Shown here one piece after another: positions 44,833 through 53,358 of a stretch of DNA of 64,000 nucleotides. How positions within the stretch are numbered: the stretch's first letter is position 1; every line of letters begins with the position of its first letter. The position numbers and the translations under genes were made by a program. The DNA is from Roseomonas marmotae (GTDB lineage Bacteria; Pseudomonadota; Alphaproteobacteria; Acetobacterales; Acetobacteraceae): the NCBI RefSeq assembly GCF_017654485.1, contig NZ_CP061091.1, positions 2,114,501 to 2,178,500 on the forward strand, read 5' to 3'. The notes under the pieces were generated by a model, which worked only from the letters and a program-made list of their open reading frames with translations, had not been told where the DNA came from and searched no databases.

Positions 44833-45996
44833 ATGCCCAGCCCTGACGTCGCTGGCCGCCCCAGGCCGGCCAATACCGAAATCATCTTCCTCTTCATCGG
44901 CGGGGCCCATCATGTCTACCACCTCGCCCCCGTCGCCGCGGAACTGACGCGGCTGCTGCCAGGCCACTCCGTCACCTGTCTTTCCTGCAGTGCAGAGACG
45001 AGCGCCGCGCTGGAGCGGGTGCGCGCGGTGCTGGAGGTGCCGGCCCTGCGGATCGAGCCCGTCCGCGTGCCGCTCTGGGGGCGGCTGCTCTCGGCCGTGA
45101 CCGGGCGCCACAGCTCGACAAAGATGCCGCTGCTGCTCTCGCTCAGCCCCCGCCTGCGCCGGGCCGCCGCCATCGTGACACCCGAGCGGACGTCGGCCCA
45201 GCTGCGGATGATGGGCCTGCGCCATAAGCTGATGATCCATTTCCGGCACGGGGCAGGGGATCGCGCGCCTCGCTCCGAGCAGCGCCAGTCAGCCTTCGAT
45301 CTGGTGGTGGTGCCGGGCGAAAAGGATCTGCGGCGCGCGCAGGAAAAGGGCTACATGCCCGCCGCCAAGATGCGTGCCTGCGGCTATGTGAAACTGGAAT
45401 TCTGCACACGCCTCGCCAGGAACGCGCCGCCTCTCTTCGAGAATGGCCGGCCCACGGTGCTCTACAACCCGCATTTCGACGCGGCCACCTCATCCTGGCC
45501 GCTCGCGCGCCAGGTCATCGAGTGCTTCGCCGCTCAGTCCCGCTACAACCTGATCTTCGCGCCGCATATCCGCGCGGCCGAGAACATGGAGGCGGCGGAG
45601 CGGGCGGAGTGGGAGGCCCTGGCGCGTCCCGGCAGCATCATCGTCGACCTCGGCTCCGAGCGCCTGATCGACATGAGCTACGTACTGGCGGCGGATATCT
45701 ACCTCGGCGACATATCCAGCCAGCTCTACGAGTTCCTGGCGCGGCCCAGGCCGGTGGCCTTCCTCAACGCGCATCGCGTCGCCTGGAAGGGCGACCCGCG
45801 CTTCGCCGGCTGGGAACTGGGCGAGGTCGCGGAGAGCGTGGAGGAGATCATGCCTATGCTCGACCGTGCTGTGCACTCGCATCCCGGCGTGGTGCAGCGG
45901 CAGCAGGCCGCGCTGCGCCAGGCCTTCGGTGACATCGAAGGGGCCGCGCGACGTGGGGCGGAGGTGATTGCCGCGGCGGTGGCGGCCCGCGCCTAG
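44833..45996 (+). CDS. CDP-glycerol glycerophosphotransferase-like protein
   Basis: A 387-residue soluble protein resembling the TagB/TagF-type glycerophosphotransferase family of GT-B fold. Supporting stretches are IHFRHGAGDRAP, FDLVVVPGEKDLRRA, ACGYVKLE, TVLYNPHFD, and the C-terminal FAPHIRA then ADIYLGDISSQLYEFLARPRPVAFLN. The usual H-G and D-SS motifs are recognisable. Members modify wall or surface polymers with glycerol phosphate. ATG at 44833 is chosen because the upstream GTG lies in a hairpin. It shares a CTAG tail-to-tail stop with the broken lysR gene. Assignment by pattern only; other glycosyltransferase roles are possible. Confidence 0.6.
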   Translation: MPSPDVAGRPRPANTEIIFLFIGGAHHVYHLAPVAAELTRLLPGHSVTCLSCSAETSAALERVRAVLEVPALRIEPVRVPLWGRLLSAVTGRHSSTKMPLLLSLSPRLRRAAAIVTPERTSAQLRMMGLRHKLMIHFRHGAGDRAPRSEQRQSAFDLVVVPGEKDLRRAQEKGYMPAAKMRACGYVKLEFCTRLARNAPPLFENGRPTVLYNPHFDAATSSWPLARQVIECFAAQSRYNLIFAPHIRAAENMEAAERAEWEALARPGSIIVDLGSERLIDMSYVLAADIYLGDISSQLYEFLARPRPVAFLNAHRVAWKGDPRFAGWELGEVAESVEEIMPMLDRAVHSHPGVVQRQQAALRQAFGDIEGAARRGAEVIAAAVAARA

Positions 45997-46535
45997 CCGG
46001 CGGCCGACCGGGCCTGGCGGCGCAGCTGGCGGATGAAGGCGCGGGTCGCGGGCGCGGCCTCGTTGCGGCGGAAGGCGGCGGCGAGTTCGGCGTGAAGGGG
46101 CTCTCCGGCCAGCGGCCGATAGGTCAGCCCAGGCAGCCGGAGGCTCTCCCGCAGCGAGTCCGGGACCAGTGCCACGCCGATGCCGAGCGCCACCAGCGCC
46201 GCCACGGCCACCAGATCGCGGCCGTGATGCACCAGGCGCGGCGTGAAGCCCGCCCGCCGCCCCAGCGAGAGGGTGTGGTGATAGAAGCCCGTGCTCATCT
46301 CCGCATCCGGGGTGACGAAAGGCTCATCCGCGAGCTCCTCCACCCGGATCGCGGTCTGGGCGCTGAGGGGGTGCTGCTGCGGCAGGGCGAGCCAGAGCGG
46401 TTCCCGCAGCAGGACCAGGGTGGCGACGCCATCAGGCAGGACGGGCGGCGGGCGGATGAAGCCGATATCGAGCCGGCCTTCGCCCAATGCCTCCAGTTGC
46501 GGAATGCTCTCGAGCTCCTGCAACCGCAGCTCCAC

Positions 46536-46544
46536 CTGCGGCTG
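46536..46544. repeat. Target site duplication, left copy
   Basis: CTGCGGCTG abuts the left IS end and is repeated exactly at 47866-47874. Nine bases fit the 8-9 bp duplications of IS256-family elements. Confidence 0.9.
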
Positions 46545-46576
46545 GGGACTGTCAGGAATTTCGTGTGTGGCGGGGC
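46545..46576 (+). repeat. IS left terminal inverted repeat
   Basis: About 32 bases that match the right end in reverse complement with two mismatches (T for C at position 24, G for A at position 30). Confidence 0.9.
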
Positions 46577-46601
46577 ATAGTAGGGAAGAAGGAGACCCCC
46601 T

Positions 46602-47821
46602 ATGGCCCGACGGAAAGAGCCGCGGATCCCGGATGCGATCCTGGACCAGTTGCTGGCCGGTGCGGACGCCAGAACGGCCTTCGAGCAGGGCGGCCTGCTG
46701 GATGAGCTGAAGAAGGCGTTCACCGAGCGGGCGCTGAACGCCGAGATGGACCACCACTTGGCCGGAGAGGGTGGTGAAGGCAACAGCCGCAACGGCTATG
46801 GCCGGAAGTCGGTGGTCACTGACAGTGGCAAGCTGGCGCTGGAGATCCCACGCGACCGGCAGGCGAGCTTCGATCCGCAGCTGATCGCCAAGTACCAGCG
46901 GCGCTTCCCTGGCTTCGATGACAAGGTCATCTCGATGTACGCCCGCGGCATGAGCGCGCGGGAGATCGTGGGCCACCTGCGCGAACTCTACGGCATCGAG
47001 GTCTCGCCCGACCTGATCAGCGCTGTCACGGATGCCGTGCTCGACGAGATCAGCGCCTGGCAGAACCGGCCGCTGGAGCCCGTCTACCCGGTGGTGTTCT
47101 TCGATGCCCTGCGGGTGAAGATCCGGGATGAGGGCCTTGTCCGCAACAAGGCGGTGCACATCGCGCTGGGCGTCCGGGCCGACGGTGGCAAGGAGATCCT
47201 GGGCCTGTGGCTGGAGCAGAATGAGGGTGCGAAGTTCTGGCTGCGGGTGATGAACGAGCTGCGCGGCCGCGGTGTCGAGGACCTGCTGCTGGCGGTGGTA
47301 GACGGGCTGAAGGGCTTCCCTGAGGCCATCCTGGCAGTGTTCCCGGAGGCCGTGGTGCAGACTTGCATTGTTCACCTCCTGCGCCAGAGCCTGGACTTCG
47401 TCGCCTACAAGGACCGCAAGCCCGTGGCCGCGGCGCTGAAGGCGATCTACCAGGCCGTGGATGCCGCCGCCGCGAAGCGGCCCTGACTGCCTTTGAAGCA
47501 GAATTCTGGGGCCAGAAATATCCCGCCATTGGCCAGAGCTGGCGCCGCGCCTGGACCGAGGTCGTGCCGTTCTACGCATTCAGCGTCGAAATCAGACGGT
47601 TCCTCTACACCACCAATGCCATTGAGGCGCTGAACGCGAAGCTGCGCCGTGCAGTTCGAAGCCGAGGGCACTTCCCCACGGATGAGGCCGCCCTGAAGCT
47701 GCTGTTTCTGGTCTTGCACCGGGCGGAGAAGGAGTGGACCATGCCGCCGCGGGAATGGTCCATGGCTAAGGCGCAGTTCGCCGTTCTGTTCGGCGAGCGC
47801 TTCACTCGCGCCATGGCCTGA
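46602..47821 (+). pseudogene. IS256-family (mutator-type) transposase, frameshifted
   Basis: The first frame (46602-47486, 294 codons) carries two of the three DDE residues: aspartates in YPVVFFDALRVKIRD and LLAVVDGLKGFPEAI. It then runs into AAAAKRP and a TGA. The rest continues in another frame to 47821 with TAFEAEFWGQKYP, VVPFYAF and the catalytic glutamate in TTNAIEALNAKLRR. One missing G after 47474 (GCG-AAG instead of GCG-GAA) explains the shift; restoring it gives a normal 406-residue transposase. As read, the enzyme is split and should be inactive, unless this is a sequencing error or programmed frameshifting occurs. Confidence 0.92.
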
Positions 47822-47833
47822 GCATGTTCAACC

Positions 47834-47865
47834 GCTCCGCCGCACACGAAATTCCTGACAGTCCC
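47834..47865 (-). repeat. IS right terminal inverted repeat
   Basis: Reverse-complement partner of the left end; begins 13 nt after the transposase stop. Confidence 0.9.
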
Positions 47866-47874
47866 CTGCGGCTG
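47866..47874. repeat. Target site duplication, right copy
   Basis: The second exact copy of CTGCGGCTG. Together with the left copy it marks the insertion point within the lysR effector-domain linker. Confidence 0.9.
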
Positions 47875-48348
47875 CGCCTGCCGCCAGGCGGCGACGCTGG
47901 CCCCGAGCAGGCCTGAGAAAGCCGCCGAGGCAGCGAAGCCGACATTGACGATGCCCAGCTCCGCACGCCCGGCCAGCCGCCCCGTGCGCTCGGCGCGCTC
48001 CACCTGTTCCAGTGCCGGCCCGGCGTCACGCAGGAAGAGCTGGCCCGCATCCGTCAGCGCGACCGAGCGCTTGGTGCGGCGGAACAGGCGCACGCCCAGC
48101 AGGACCTCCAGCCCCTGCACCTGCTCTGTCAGCGCGGGAGGGGAGATGCCCAGCCGCTCAGCCGCGCGGCTGAAATGCAGCGTCTCGGCGACGGCCAGGA
48201 AGGCTCTGAGATGACGCAGCTCCAGGACAGCCTCCTGTGAATGTCGGGAAGACAGTATTCGGCTTGACCGAATTATTTCATCGCACCTGCCATATGGCGG
48301 CAAGGCCGGTGGCGGGCGCATGTTGCAGTGCGAAATCCTGGACGACCG

Positions 48349-49614
48349 ATGAACCAGCTTGCCTCCTCCAACCCGCCCGCGGCACCGACCCTGGCCAGCG
48401 CCGCCACGGACCCGGCCGAGGCGCTGTATATCGAGCGGGGCACGCCGGCTTTCCTGCGGACCAACCTCGCCTTTCTCTGCGCCGGCATCGCCACCTTCGC
48501 GCTGCTCTACTGCGTGCAGCCGCTGATGCCCGTCTTCACTGCGGAATTCGGCGTCAGCCCCGCAGCCAGCAGCCTGTCGCTGTCACTGGCCACGGCGTCG
48601 ATGGCGGTCTGCATGCTGGTGGCCAGCGCCATCTCCGAAGCGGTGGGGCGCAAGCCGGTGATGCTGGTCTCGGTCTTCGCTTCGGCGGCCATCACCATCG
48701 CCTGTGCCTTCATGCCGGGCTGGAACAGCTTCCTGGCGTTGCGGATGCTCCAGGGCATCCTGCTCAGCGGCCTGCCGGCGGTGGCCATGGCCTTCATCGC
48801 GGAGGAAGTGCATCCGCGATCCTCCGGCTTCGCGATGGGCCTCTATATCAGCGGCTCCGCCATGGGCGGCATGCTCGGGCGCGTCATCACCGGCCTGCTG
48901 ATGGAATGGGGCGGCTGGCGGCTGGCCTTGGGGGGCGTGGGTATGCTGGGACTGCTGGCGGCGGTGATCTTCTGGCGCTGCCTGCCGCCCTCCCGGCATT
49001 TCCAGGCGCGGCCCCTGGCGTTGCGAGGGCTGGCGGAGAACTTCGCCCTGCACCTGCGCGATGGCGGGCTGCGCTGGCTGTTCCTGGAAGGCTTCCTGCT
49101 GATGGGGTCCTTCGTCACCGTCTACAACTACATTGGCTACCGCCTGCTGGCGCCGCCCTTCACCCTCAGCCACGCCACGGTCGGGCTGGTCTTCACGGTC
49201 TATCTGGTGGGCATCGGCAGCTCGACCTTCGTCGGCGGGCTGGCGGACCGTTTCGGACGGAGGCGGCTGCTCTGGATCGTGCTGCTGGCCATGCTGGGAG
49301 GGCTGGGGCTGATGGCGGTGGATTCGCTGCCGGCCATTATGGCCGGCATCGCCATCGTCACCTTCTGCTTCTTCGGCGCCCATTCCATGGCCAGTTCCTG
49401 GGTCGGGCGGCGGGCGCGGATGGCGCGGGCGCAGGCCTCCTCCCTCTACCTCTTCTGCTACTACATGGGTTCCAGCATCGTCGGCGCCGTGGGCGGGCTG
49501 GCCTGGTCGTCCGGCGGCTGGCCGGGTGTGACGCTGGTGGTGGGCGGCTGCCTGGCGCTGGCACTGGTGGCTGGGCTGCGGCTGGCACGGCTGCAGCCGC
49601 TGCCGCAGGGCTAG
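48349..49614 (+). CDS. MFS transporter, YnfM-like
   Basis: A 421-residue inner-membrane carrier with twelve hydrophobic segments after a 40-residue soluble N-terminus. The motif after helix 2 is ASAISEAVGRKPVMLVS, and the second-half repeat is GGLADRFGRRRLLWIV. The early FALLYCVQPLMPVFTAEFGVSPAASSLSLS stretch is characteristic of the YnfM/arabinose-efflux group. ATG at 48349 is preferred; a GTG at 48328 would add seven residues. It is divergent from the IS-broken lysR gene (123 nt between), the same arrangement as ynfL-ynfM in E. coli. The exported compound is unknown. Confidence 0.88.
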   Translation: MNQLASSNPPAAPTLASAATDPAEALYIERGTPAFLRTNLAFLCAGIATFALLYCVQPLMPVFTAEFGVSPAASSLSLSLATASMAVCMLVASAISEAVGRKPVMLVSVFASAAITIACAFMPGWNSFLALRMLQGILLSGLPAVAMAFIAEEVHPRSSGFAMGLYISGSAMGGMLGRVITGLLMEWGGWRLALGGVGMLGLLAAVIFWRCLPPSRHFQARPLALRGLAENFALHLRDGGLRWLFLEGFLLMGSFVTVYNYIGYRLLAPPFTLSHATVGLVFTVYLVGIGSSTFVGGLADRFGRRRLLWIVLLAMLGGLGLMAVDSLPAIMAGIAIVTFCFFGAHSMASSWVGRRARMARAQASSLYLFCYYMGSSIVGAVGGLAWSSGGWPGVTLVVGGCLALALVAGLRLARLQPLPQG

Positions 49615-49621
49615 CGGCGGT

Positions 49622-50281
49622 TCAGCGCCGGATCAACGCGGCCGCGGCCGGTCGACGGCGTTCCCAGCCCAGGCGTTCCAGTTCCGGCGTCTCCTGATCC
49701 GCCTCGGGATAGCCGAGGCAGAAATAGCCGATGAACCGCCAGTCCGGCGGCACCTCCAGGGCGGCCGTGACCGCCGCCGGGTCCAGGATGGACACCCAGC
49801 CCAGCCCGAGGCCCGCGGCCCTGGCTGCCAGCCAGAGCGTATGCACCGCCATCACCGTCGAATAGGCGGTGGTTTCCGGCATGGTGCGGCGCCCCAGCCC
49901 GTGTCCCTGGGACGGATCGGGGACCGAAAGGACGGCGAGGTGGCAGGGCGCCTGATCAAGCCCCGAAAGCTTCAGTCGCGCGTAGAGAGAGGCACGCGCG
50001 CCTCTCTGGCTGGAAAGAGCCTCCGCATTGCAAGCCTCGAAGCTCGCGCGGATGGCGGCGCGGCGGGCGGGCTCATCCACCAGCACGAAGCGCCAGGGCT
50101 GGCTGAGACCCACGGAGGGGGCGAGACTCGCGACCGCGAGCAACTCGTCCAGCAGCCCGGGCGGCAGGGGATCGGTGCGGAAGCTGCGGACGTCGCGGCG
50201 CCAGCGGAACAAGGCCCTGAGGTCCTCGCGAAAGCGCTCATCGAAGGCTGGCGCGGGGGAATGCGGCATTTCCATGCGCAT
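49622..50281 (-). CDS. bluB: 5,6-dimethylbenzimidazole synthase BluB
   Basis: A 219-residue flavin enzyme of the nitroreductase fold that breaks down reduced FMN with oxygen to make the lower ligand of vitamin B12. BluB-type stretches are FRWRRDVRSFR, then LAPSVGLSQPWRFVLVD, LGRRTMPETTAYSTVMAVHTLWLAARA and GLGWVSILDP, ending with TPELERLGWERRRP. The start is one of the clustered ATGs at 50281, 50275 or 50269; none has a strong ribosome site. No cobalamin riboswitch fits in the 55-nt gap to the next gene upstream. Other cob genes are not in the window. Confidence 0.93.
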   Translation of the reverse strand: MRMEMPHSPAPAFDERFREDLRALFRWRRDVRSFRTDPLPPGLLDELLAVASLAPSVGLSQPWRFVLVDEPARRAAIRASFEACNAEALSSQRGARASLYARLKLSGLDQAPCHLAVLSVPDPSQGHGLGRRTMPETTAYSTVMAVHTLWLAARAAGLGLGWVSILDPAAVTAALEVPPDWRFIGYFCLGYPEADQETPELERLGWERRRPAAAALIRR

Positions 50282-50336
50282 GATCTTACGCCATCCGCCG
50301 GGGCGCGGGGATGCCTGATGGGAACCGAGCCCCGGC

Positions 50337-50666
50337 CTAGCCGCCGCGAGGCGCCAGAAGGATAACTGCTGTGCCGGCGATGCACAGGCTGACCCCCAGC
50401 ACGTCCCAGCGATCCGGCCGCACGCCCTCGGCGGTCCAGAGCCAGAGCAGTGAGGCCGCGACATAGACCCCGCCATAAGCCGCATAGGCCCGGCCCGCGG
50501 CATCCGTCTCTGCGCGAGTCAGCAGCCAGGCAAAGGCAATCAGGCAAATCATACCCCCCGCTGCCCAGAGCGGATGGCGCCCCAGCCGCAGCCAGGCCCA
50601 GAAGCCGAAGCAGCCGGCGATCTCCGCCAGGGCTGCGGCGGCATAGAGCAGGAAGGTGCGGGACAT
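50337..50666 (-). CDS. YnfA family (UPF0060) membrane protein
   Basis: A 109-residue protein with four hydrophobic helices. The family signature [25 protein letters not shown] covers the first half and [34 protein letters not shown] the second. YnfA proteins resemble the SMR efflux fold and have been linked to drug export in some enterics. ATG at 50666 starts at the family-typical position; the frame upstream is antisense to the iron alcohol dehydrogenase gene. It lies 55 nt upstream of bluB. Confidence 0.92.
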   Translation of the reverse strand: MSRTFLLYAAAALAEIAGCFGFWAWLRLGRHPLWAAGGMICLIAFAWLLTRAETDAAGRAYAAYGGVYVAASLLWLWTAEGVRPDRWDVLGVSLCIAGTAVILLAPRGG

Positions 50667-50784
50667 GCCGGCCAGGGTCGCGCGTGATCCGGCCGGCGGC
50701 AAGTGGACCTCTCCCGCATTCTGCCCGATCCTGGCGACATTAGGGCGCGGGCGACTCTCGCCCGCGGCAGGAGGAATGACAGTC

Positions 50785-51957
50785 ATGAACCCCATCTCCC
50801 TCGTGGCACCAAGGAAGCTGCTGATCGGCGGCGGCTCGCTGGCCCGGCTTCCGGCGCTGCTGGCGGAATTCGGCCTCTCCCGCCCGCTGGTGGTCACGGA
50901 CCCCTGGATGGTCTCCTCCGGCACGGTCAACCGCGCGCTGGAGCCGCTGAAGGCCGCGGGCATGACCGCCCAGGTCTTCTCCGAGACGGTGCCCGACCCC
51001 ACCGACACCGTGGTCGAGGCCGGCGTGGCCGCACTGAAGGCGGGCGATTTCGACTGCCTGGTGGGCTTCGGCGGCGGCAGCCCCATGGATACCGCCAAGG
51101 CCATCGCCATCCTGGCCGCCGCGGCGCCGGGACAGAGCATGCGGGATTTCAAGGTGCCGGCCTCGGCGGACCGGGCGGCGCTGCCGGTGATCTGCGTGCC
51201 CACCACCGCCGGCACGGGTAGCGAGGCGACGCGCTTCACCATCGTCACCGACACGAAGCATGACGAGAAGATGCTGATCGCCGGGCTGGGCGCGCTGCCG
51301 CTGGCCGCCGTGGTCGACTACGAGCTGACCTTCAGCGTGCCGCCGCGCGTGACCGCCGATACCGGCATCGACAGCCTGACCCATGCGCTGGAAGCCTATG
51401 TCAGTGCCCGGGCGAATAGCGTCTCCGACATCTATGCCCAGGCGGCGATGCGGCTGATCGCCGCCAATCTCCGCACCGCCTATGCCGAGCCGCAGAACCG
51501 CGCCGCCCGCGCCGCAATGATGGAGGGCGCGACGCTGGCGGGCCTGGCTTTCTCCAACAGCTCCGTCGCGCTGGTGCATGGCATGAGCCGCCCCCTGGGC
51601 GCGCATTTCCATGTGCCCCACGGCCTTTCCAACGCCATGTTGCTGCCGGCTATCACCGCCTTCGGCCTGGAAGCCGGGCTGGCGCGCTATGCCGAGGCGG
51701 CGCGCGTCATGGGCGTAGCGCCGGCGGGAAGCTCCGATCAGGAAGCCGGGCAGTTGCTGCTGAAAGAACTGCGCGCGCTGAACCAGGAACTGGGCGTGCC
51801 CAGCCCGCGTGCCTACGGCGTCGCGCAGGACCGGTTTGAATCGCTGCTGGAGCTGATGGCGGAGCAGGCGCTGGCCTCCGGCAGCCCGGGCAACAACCCG
51901 CGCGTTCCGGACGCGGCGCAGATCATCGCGCTCTACCGCGAGGTTTACGGGGACTGA
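50785..51957 (+). CDS. Iron-containing alcohol dehydrogenase
   Basis: A 390-residue group III alcohol dehydrogenase. The nucleotide loop is [14 protein letters not shown], with [16 protein letters not shown]. The iron ligands are in the segment [18 protein letters not shown] (Asp, His) and in [17 protein letters not shown] (two His). The ATG at 50785 has AGGAGGA about ten bases upstream; an ATG at 50776 is too close to it. The substrate (alcohol, lactaldehyde, hydroxy acid) is unresolved. Divergent from ynfA and convergent with the EAL gene, with 9 nt between stops. Confidence 0.92.
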   Translation: MNPISLVAPRKLLIGGGSLARLPALLAEFGLSRPLVVTDPWMVSSGTVNRALEPLKAAGMTAQVFSETVPDPTDTVVEAGVAALKAGDFDCLVGFGGGSPMDTAKAIAILAAAAPGQSMRDFKVPASADRAALPVICVPTTAGTGSEATRFTIVTDTKHDEKMLIAGLGALPLAAVVDYELTFSVPPRVTADTGIDSLTHALEAYVSARANSVSDIYAQAAMRLIAANLRTAYAEPQNRAARAAMMEGATLAGLAFSNSSVALVHGMSRPLGAHFHVPHGLSNAMLLPAITAFGLEAGLARYAEAARVMGVAPAGSSDQEAGQLLLKELRALNQELGVPSPRAYGVAQDRFESLLELMAEQALASGSPGNNPRVPDAAQIIALYREVYGD

Positions 51958-51966
51958 AGCGCAGGC

Positions 51967-53151
51967 CTACTGCCGCGGGCGCAAGGACAGGCTCTGCCAG
52001 GCGTTTCGCCACGCCGGCAGAGCGATAGCGGGCAGAGGGCGGGCGATGGCATAGCCTTGTGCGTGATCCACGCCCGCCGCCGCCACCGCGTGCCAGAGCC
52101 GGGCATCCGAAACGCCTTCGGCCGTCACGGTCATCCGGGCGGCATGGGCCATGCGGACGAGGCGCTGCACCTCGGCCCGCGCCCGCCGCCGCGTCGGCAT
52201 GGCCGCCACGAGGTGGCGGTCCAGCTTGATGCCGGAGAAGGGCAGGGAGATCAGCCAGGAGCGGTCTTCCTCCAGCCCCATGTCGTCGATCAGCACTGTG
52301 ACGCCGGCGCCGCGGAGCCGCTCCAATGCCCGCCGCAGCGTGACGCTATCCTGTACAGGAGAGGTCTCGGTCATCTCCAGAACCAGGGCGGAGAAAGGAA
52401 ACCGGGTCTTTTCTTGCAGATCCCGTAACCAAGCCAGGAGATCACGTTCGAGCAGTACGTTCAGCGGCAGGTTCAGGGCAAGTGATGCTCCCACCCGGCT
52501 GGCAGGGGTGGCGAGTTCGCTGAAGGCGCGGTGTGCGACGGCGATGGAGAGGGCCCTGCCAAGGCCGTTTCGCTCGGCCAGCGGTACGAAGGCGTCTGGG
52601 CGCAGTGGTGCGTCGTCACGCCGCTGCCACCGGGCCAGGCCTTCGAGCAGGACCGGGCGACGGTCAGCGATACGGACCACAGGCTGGTAGCGGACCGTGA
52701 TCTCACCCCGCTGCAAGCCGATGGCGAGGTCCATGGGATTGTCGGTCGGAACCTGCCGCCGCACCTGCGCCGCCTGTTGCAGCGCGCGGGCGAGGGAAAC
52801 CGGCTCCGCCGCCGCCCAGGTCAAGCCAGGGGGGATCATCCTCCCGGCGGCTTCGGTGCCCGGCTGCTCCACCACCACCACCATGCCGGTATCGCCGAAG
52901 GGATCGCCGGCTGTGGCCAGAAGGGCTGGCCAACTCGGGCCTGCCGCCGAGATCTGGCAGATGACCTGATGCGGCCATTCTCCGGCTGAGAAAAGCCGCG
53001 CCAGGACCTCCCAGCCATTGTTCAGGAGAATAGGAGGGCCACGCTCCAGTCCGCGCGCCGCCTCCTGCGTTGCTGCGATGACCTCAGGGTCACGCGCCAG
53101 CAGCAGCATTGAAGCTTCGCCCGGCGGGGCCGGGCGGAAGCGCATGGGCAT
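51967..53151 (-). CDS. EAL domain protein (putative c-di-GMP phosphodiesterase)
   Basis: A 394-residue soluble protein. The N-terminal 140 residues resemble a degenerate receiver-type domain without a clear phosphorylation site. The EAL domain covers about 145-390. The name-giving motif reads EGL (VLLEGLARW). The other metal- and substrate-binding residues look present: the Asn in LALNLPLN, Glu in LEMTET, the Asp pair in IDDMG, Lys in GIKLDR, Glu in TAEGV and Gln in QGYAIARPL. Activity is plausible but not certain, given DDMG in place of DDFG. ATG at 53151 follows a GGAGAT site. An AT-rich block lies upstream. Confidence 0.85.
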   Translation of the reverse strand: MPMRFRPAPPGEASMLLLARDPEVIAATQEAARGLERGPPILLNNGWEVLARLFSAGEWPHQVICQISAAGPSWPALLATAGDPFGDTGMVVVVEQPGTEAAGRMIPPGLTWAAAEPVSLARALQQAAQVRRQVPTDNPMDLAIGLQRGEITVRYQPVVRIADRRPVLLEGLARWQRRDDAPLRPDAFVPLAERNGLGRALSIAVAHRAFSELATPASRVGASLALNLPLNVLLERDLLAWLRDLQEKTRFPFSALVLEMTETSPVQDSVTLRRALERLRGAGVTVLIDDMGLEEDRSWLISLPFSGIKLDRHLVAAMPTRRRARAEVQRLVRMAHAARMTVTAEGVSDARLWHAVAAAGVDHAQGYAIARPLPAIALPAWRNAWQSLSLRPRQ

Positions 53152-53261
53152 AGGCAGATCTCCAGAGGAGCCACCACCTGTTTTAATGCAGCGTCCCCGC
53201 CAGCGCCAAGACTCGTCTCAGATTCCACGCATGCTTTCGGAATGCTGGAAAAGCCCGGCGC

Positions 53262-53320
53262 GACATCCGGTGTTATGAGAATATTTTGGTCAATTTCTAT
53301 TAAATGAGAAATTTTCCCGA
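53262..53320. other. AT-rich block upstream of the EAL gene
   Basis: About 60 bases with GC content far below the surroundings (for example ATATTTTGG and ATTTCTATTAAATGAG). It is located 110 nt ahead of the EAL start and beyond the secF terminator. On the minus strand it contains TTGACC near 53292, so it may hold the EAL promoter, but I cannot place a good -10. Confidence 0.35.
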
Positions 53321-53324
53321 GAAC

Positions 53325-53350
53325 TCTCCTCCGGCGCATGCCGGAGGAGA
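53325..53350 (-). terminator. secF terminator hairpin
   Basis: A perfect 11-bp stem (TCTCCTCCGGC with GCCGGAGGAGA) and a 4-nt loop, 9 nt downstream of the secF stop. On the minus strand it is followed by AGTTCTCGGG rather than a pure T-run. Confidence 0.7.
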
Positions 53351-53358
53351 AGCTCATT

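Larger units (their letters stand above)
46545..47865 (+). mobile_element. IS256-family insertion sequence (1,321 bp)
   Basis: The ends form terminal inverted repeats of about 32 bp: both begin GGGACTGTCAGGAATTTC and continue with only two mismatches (46545-46576 against 47834-47865). A mutator-type (IS256 family) transposase fills the element on the plus strand. It is flanked by a perfect 9-bp duplication, so it inserted by transposition and not long ago. It sits in lysR, in the opposite orientation to that gene. No passenger gene is present. Confidence 0.95.
45993..48225 (-). pseudogene. LysR family regulator interrupted by an IS256-family element
   Basis: The N-terminal part (48225 down to 47866) has the LysR helix-turn-helix: LELRHLRAFLAVAETLHFSRAAERLGISPPALTEQVQGLE. 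The C-terminal part (46544 down to 45993) has the effector domain, including EALGEGRLDIGFIRPP and FVTPDAEMSTGFYHH, with the LVALGIGVALVPDSL pattern. A 1,321-bp IS separates them. Removing the IS and one 9-bp duplicate leaves exactly 903 nt, a continuous 300-codon frame plus stop. The start is unusual: the only codon with an AGGAGG site at proper spacing is CTG at 48225. The gene is divergent from an MFS carrier, as in the E. coli ynfL-ynfM pair, so loss of the regulator may change carrier expression. Confidence 0.93.

Noticed and set aside
45993..47579. A 528-codon minus-strand open frame that looks like a long LysR-type protein
   Set aside because: Only its C-terminal third is LysR. The rest is the antisense reading of the IS transposase; the true lysR N-terminus lies beyond the IS.
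50282..50336. Cobalamin riboswitch upstream of bluB
   Set aside because: The gap is only 55 nt, far too short for the fold, and no B12-box-like sequence is visible.
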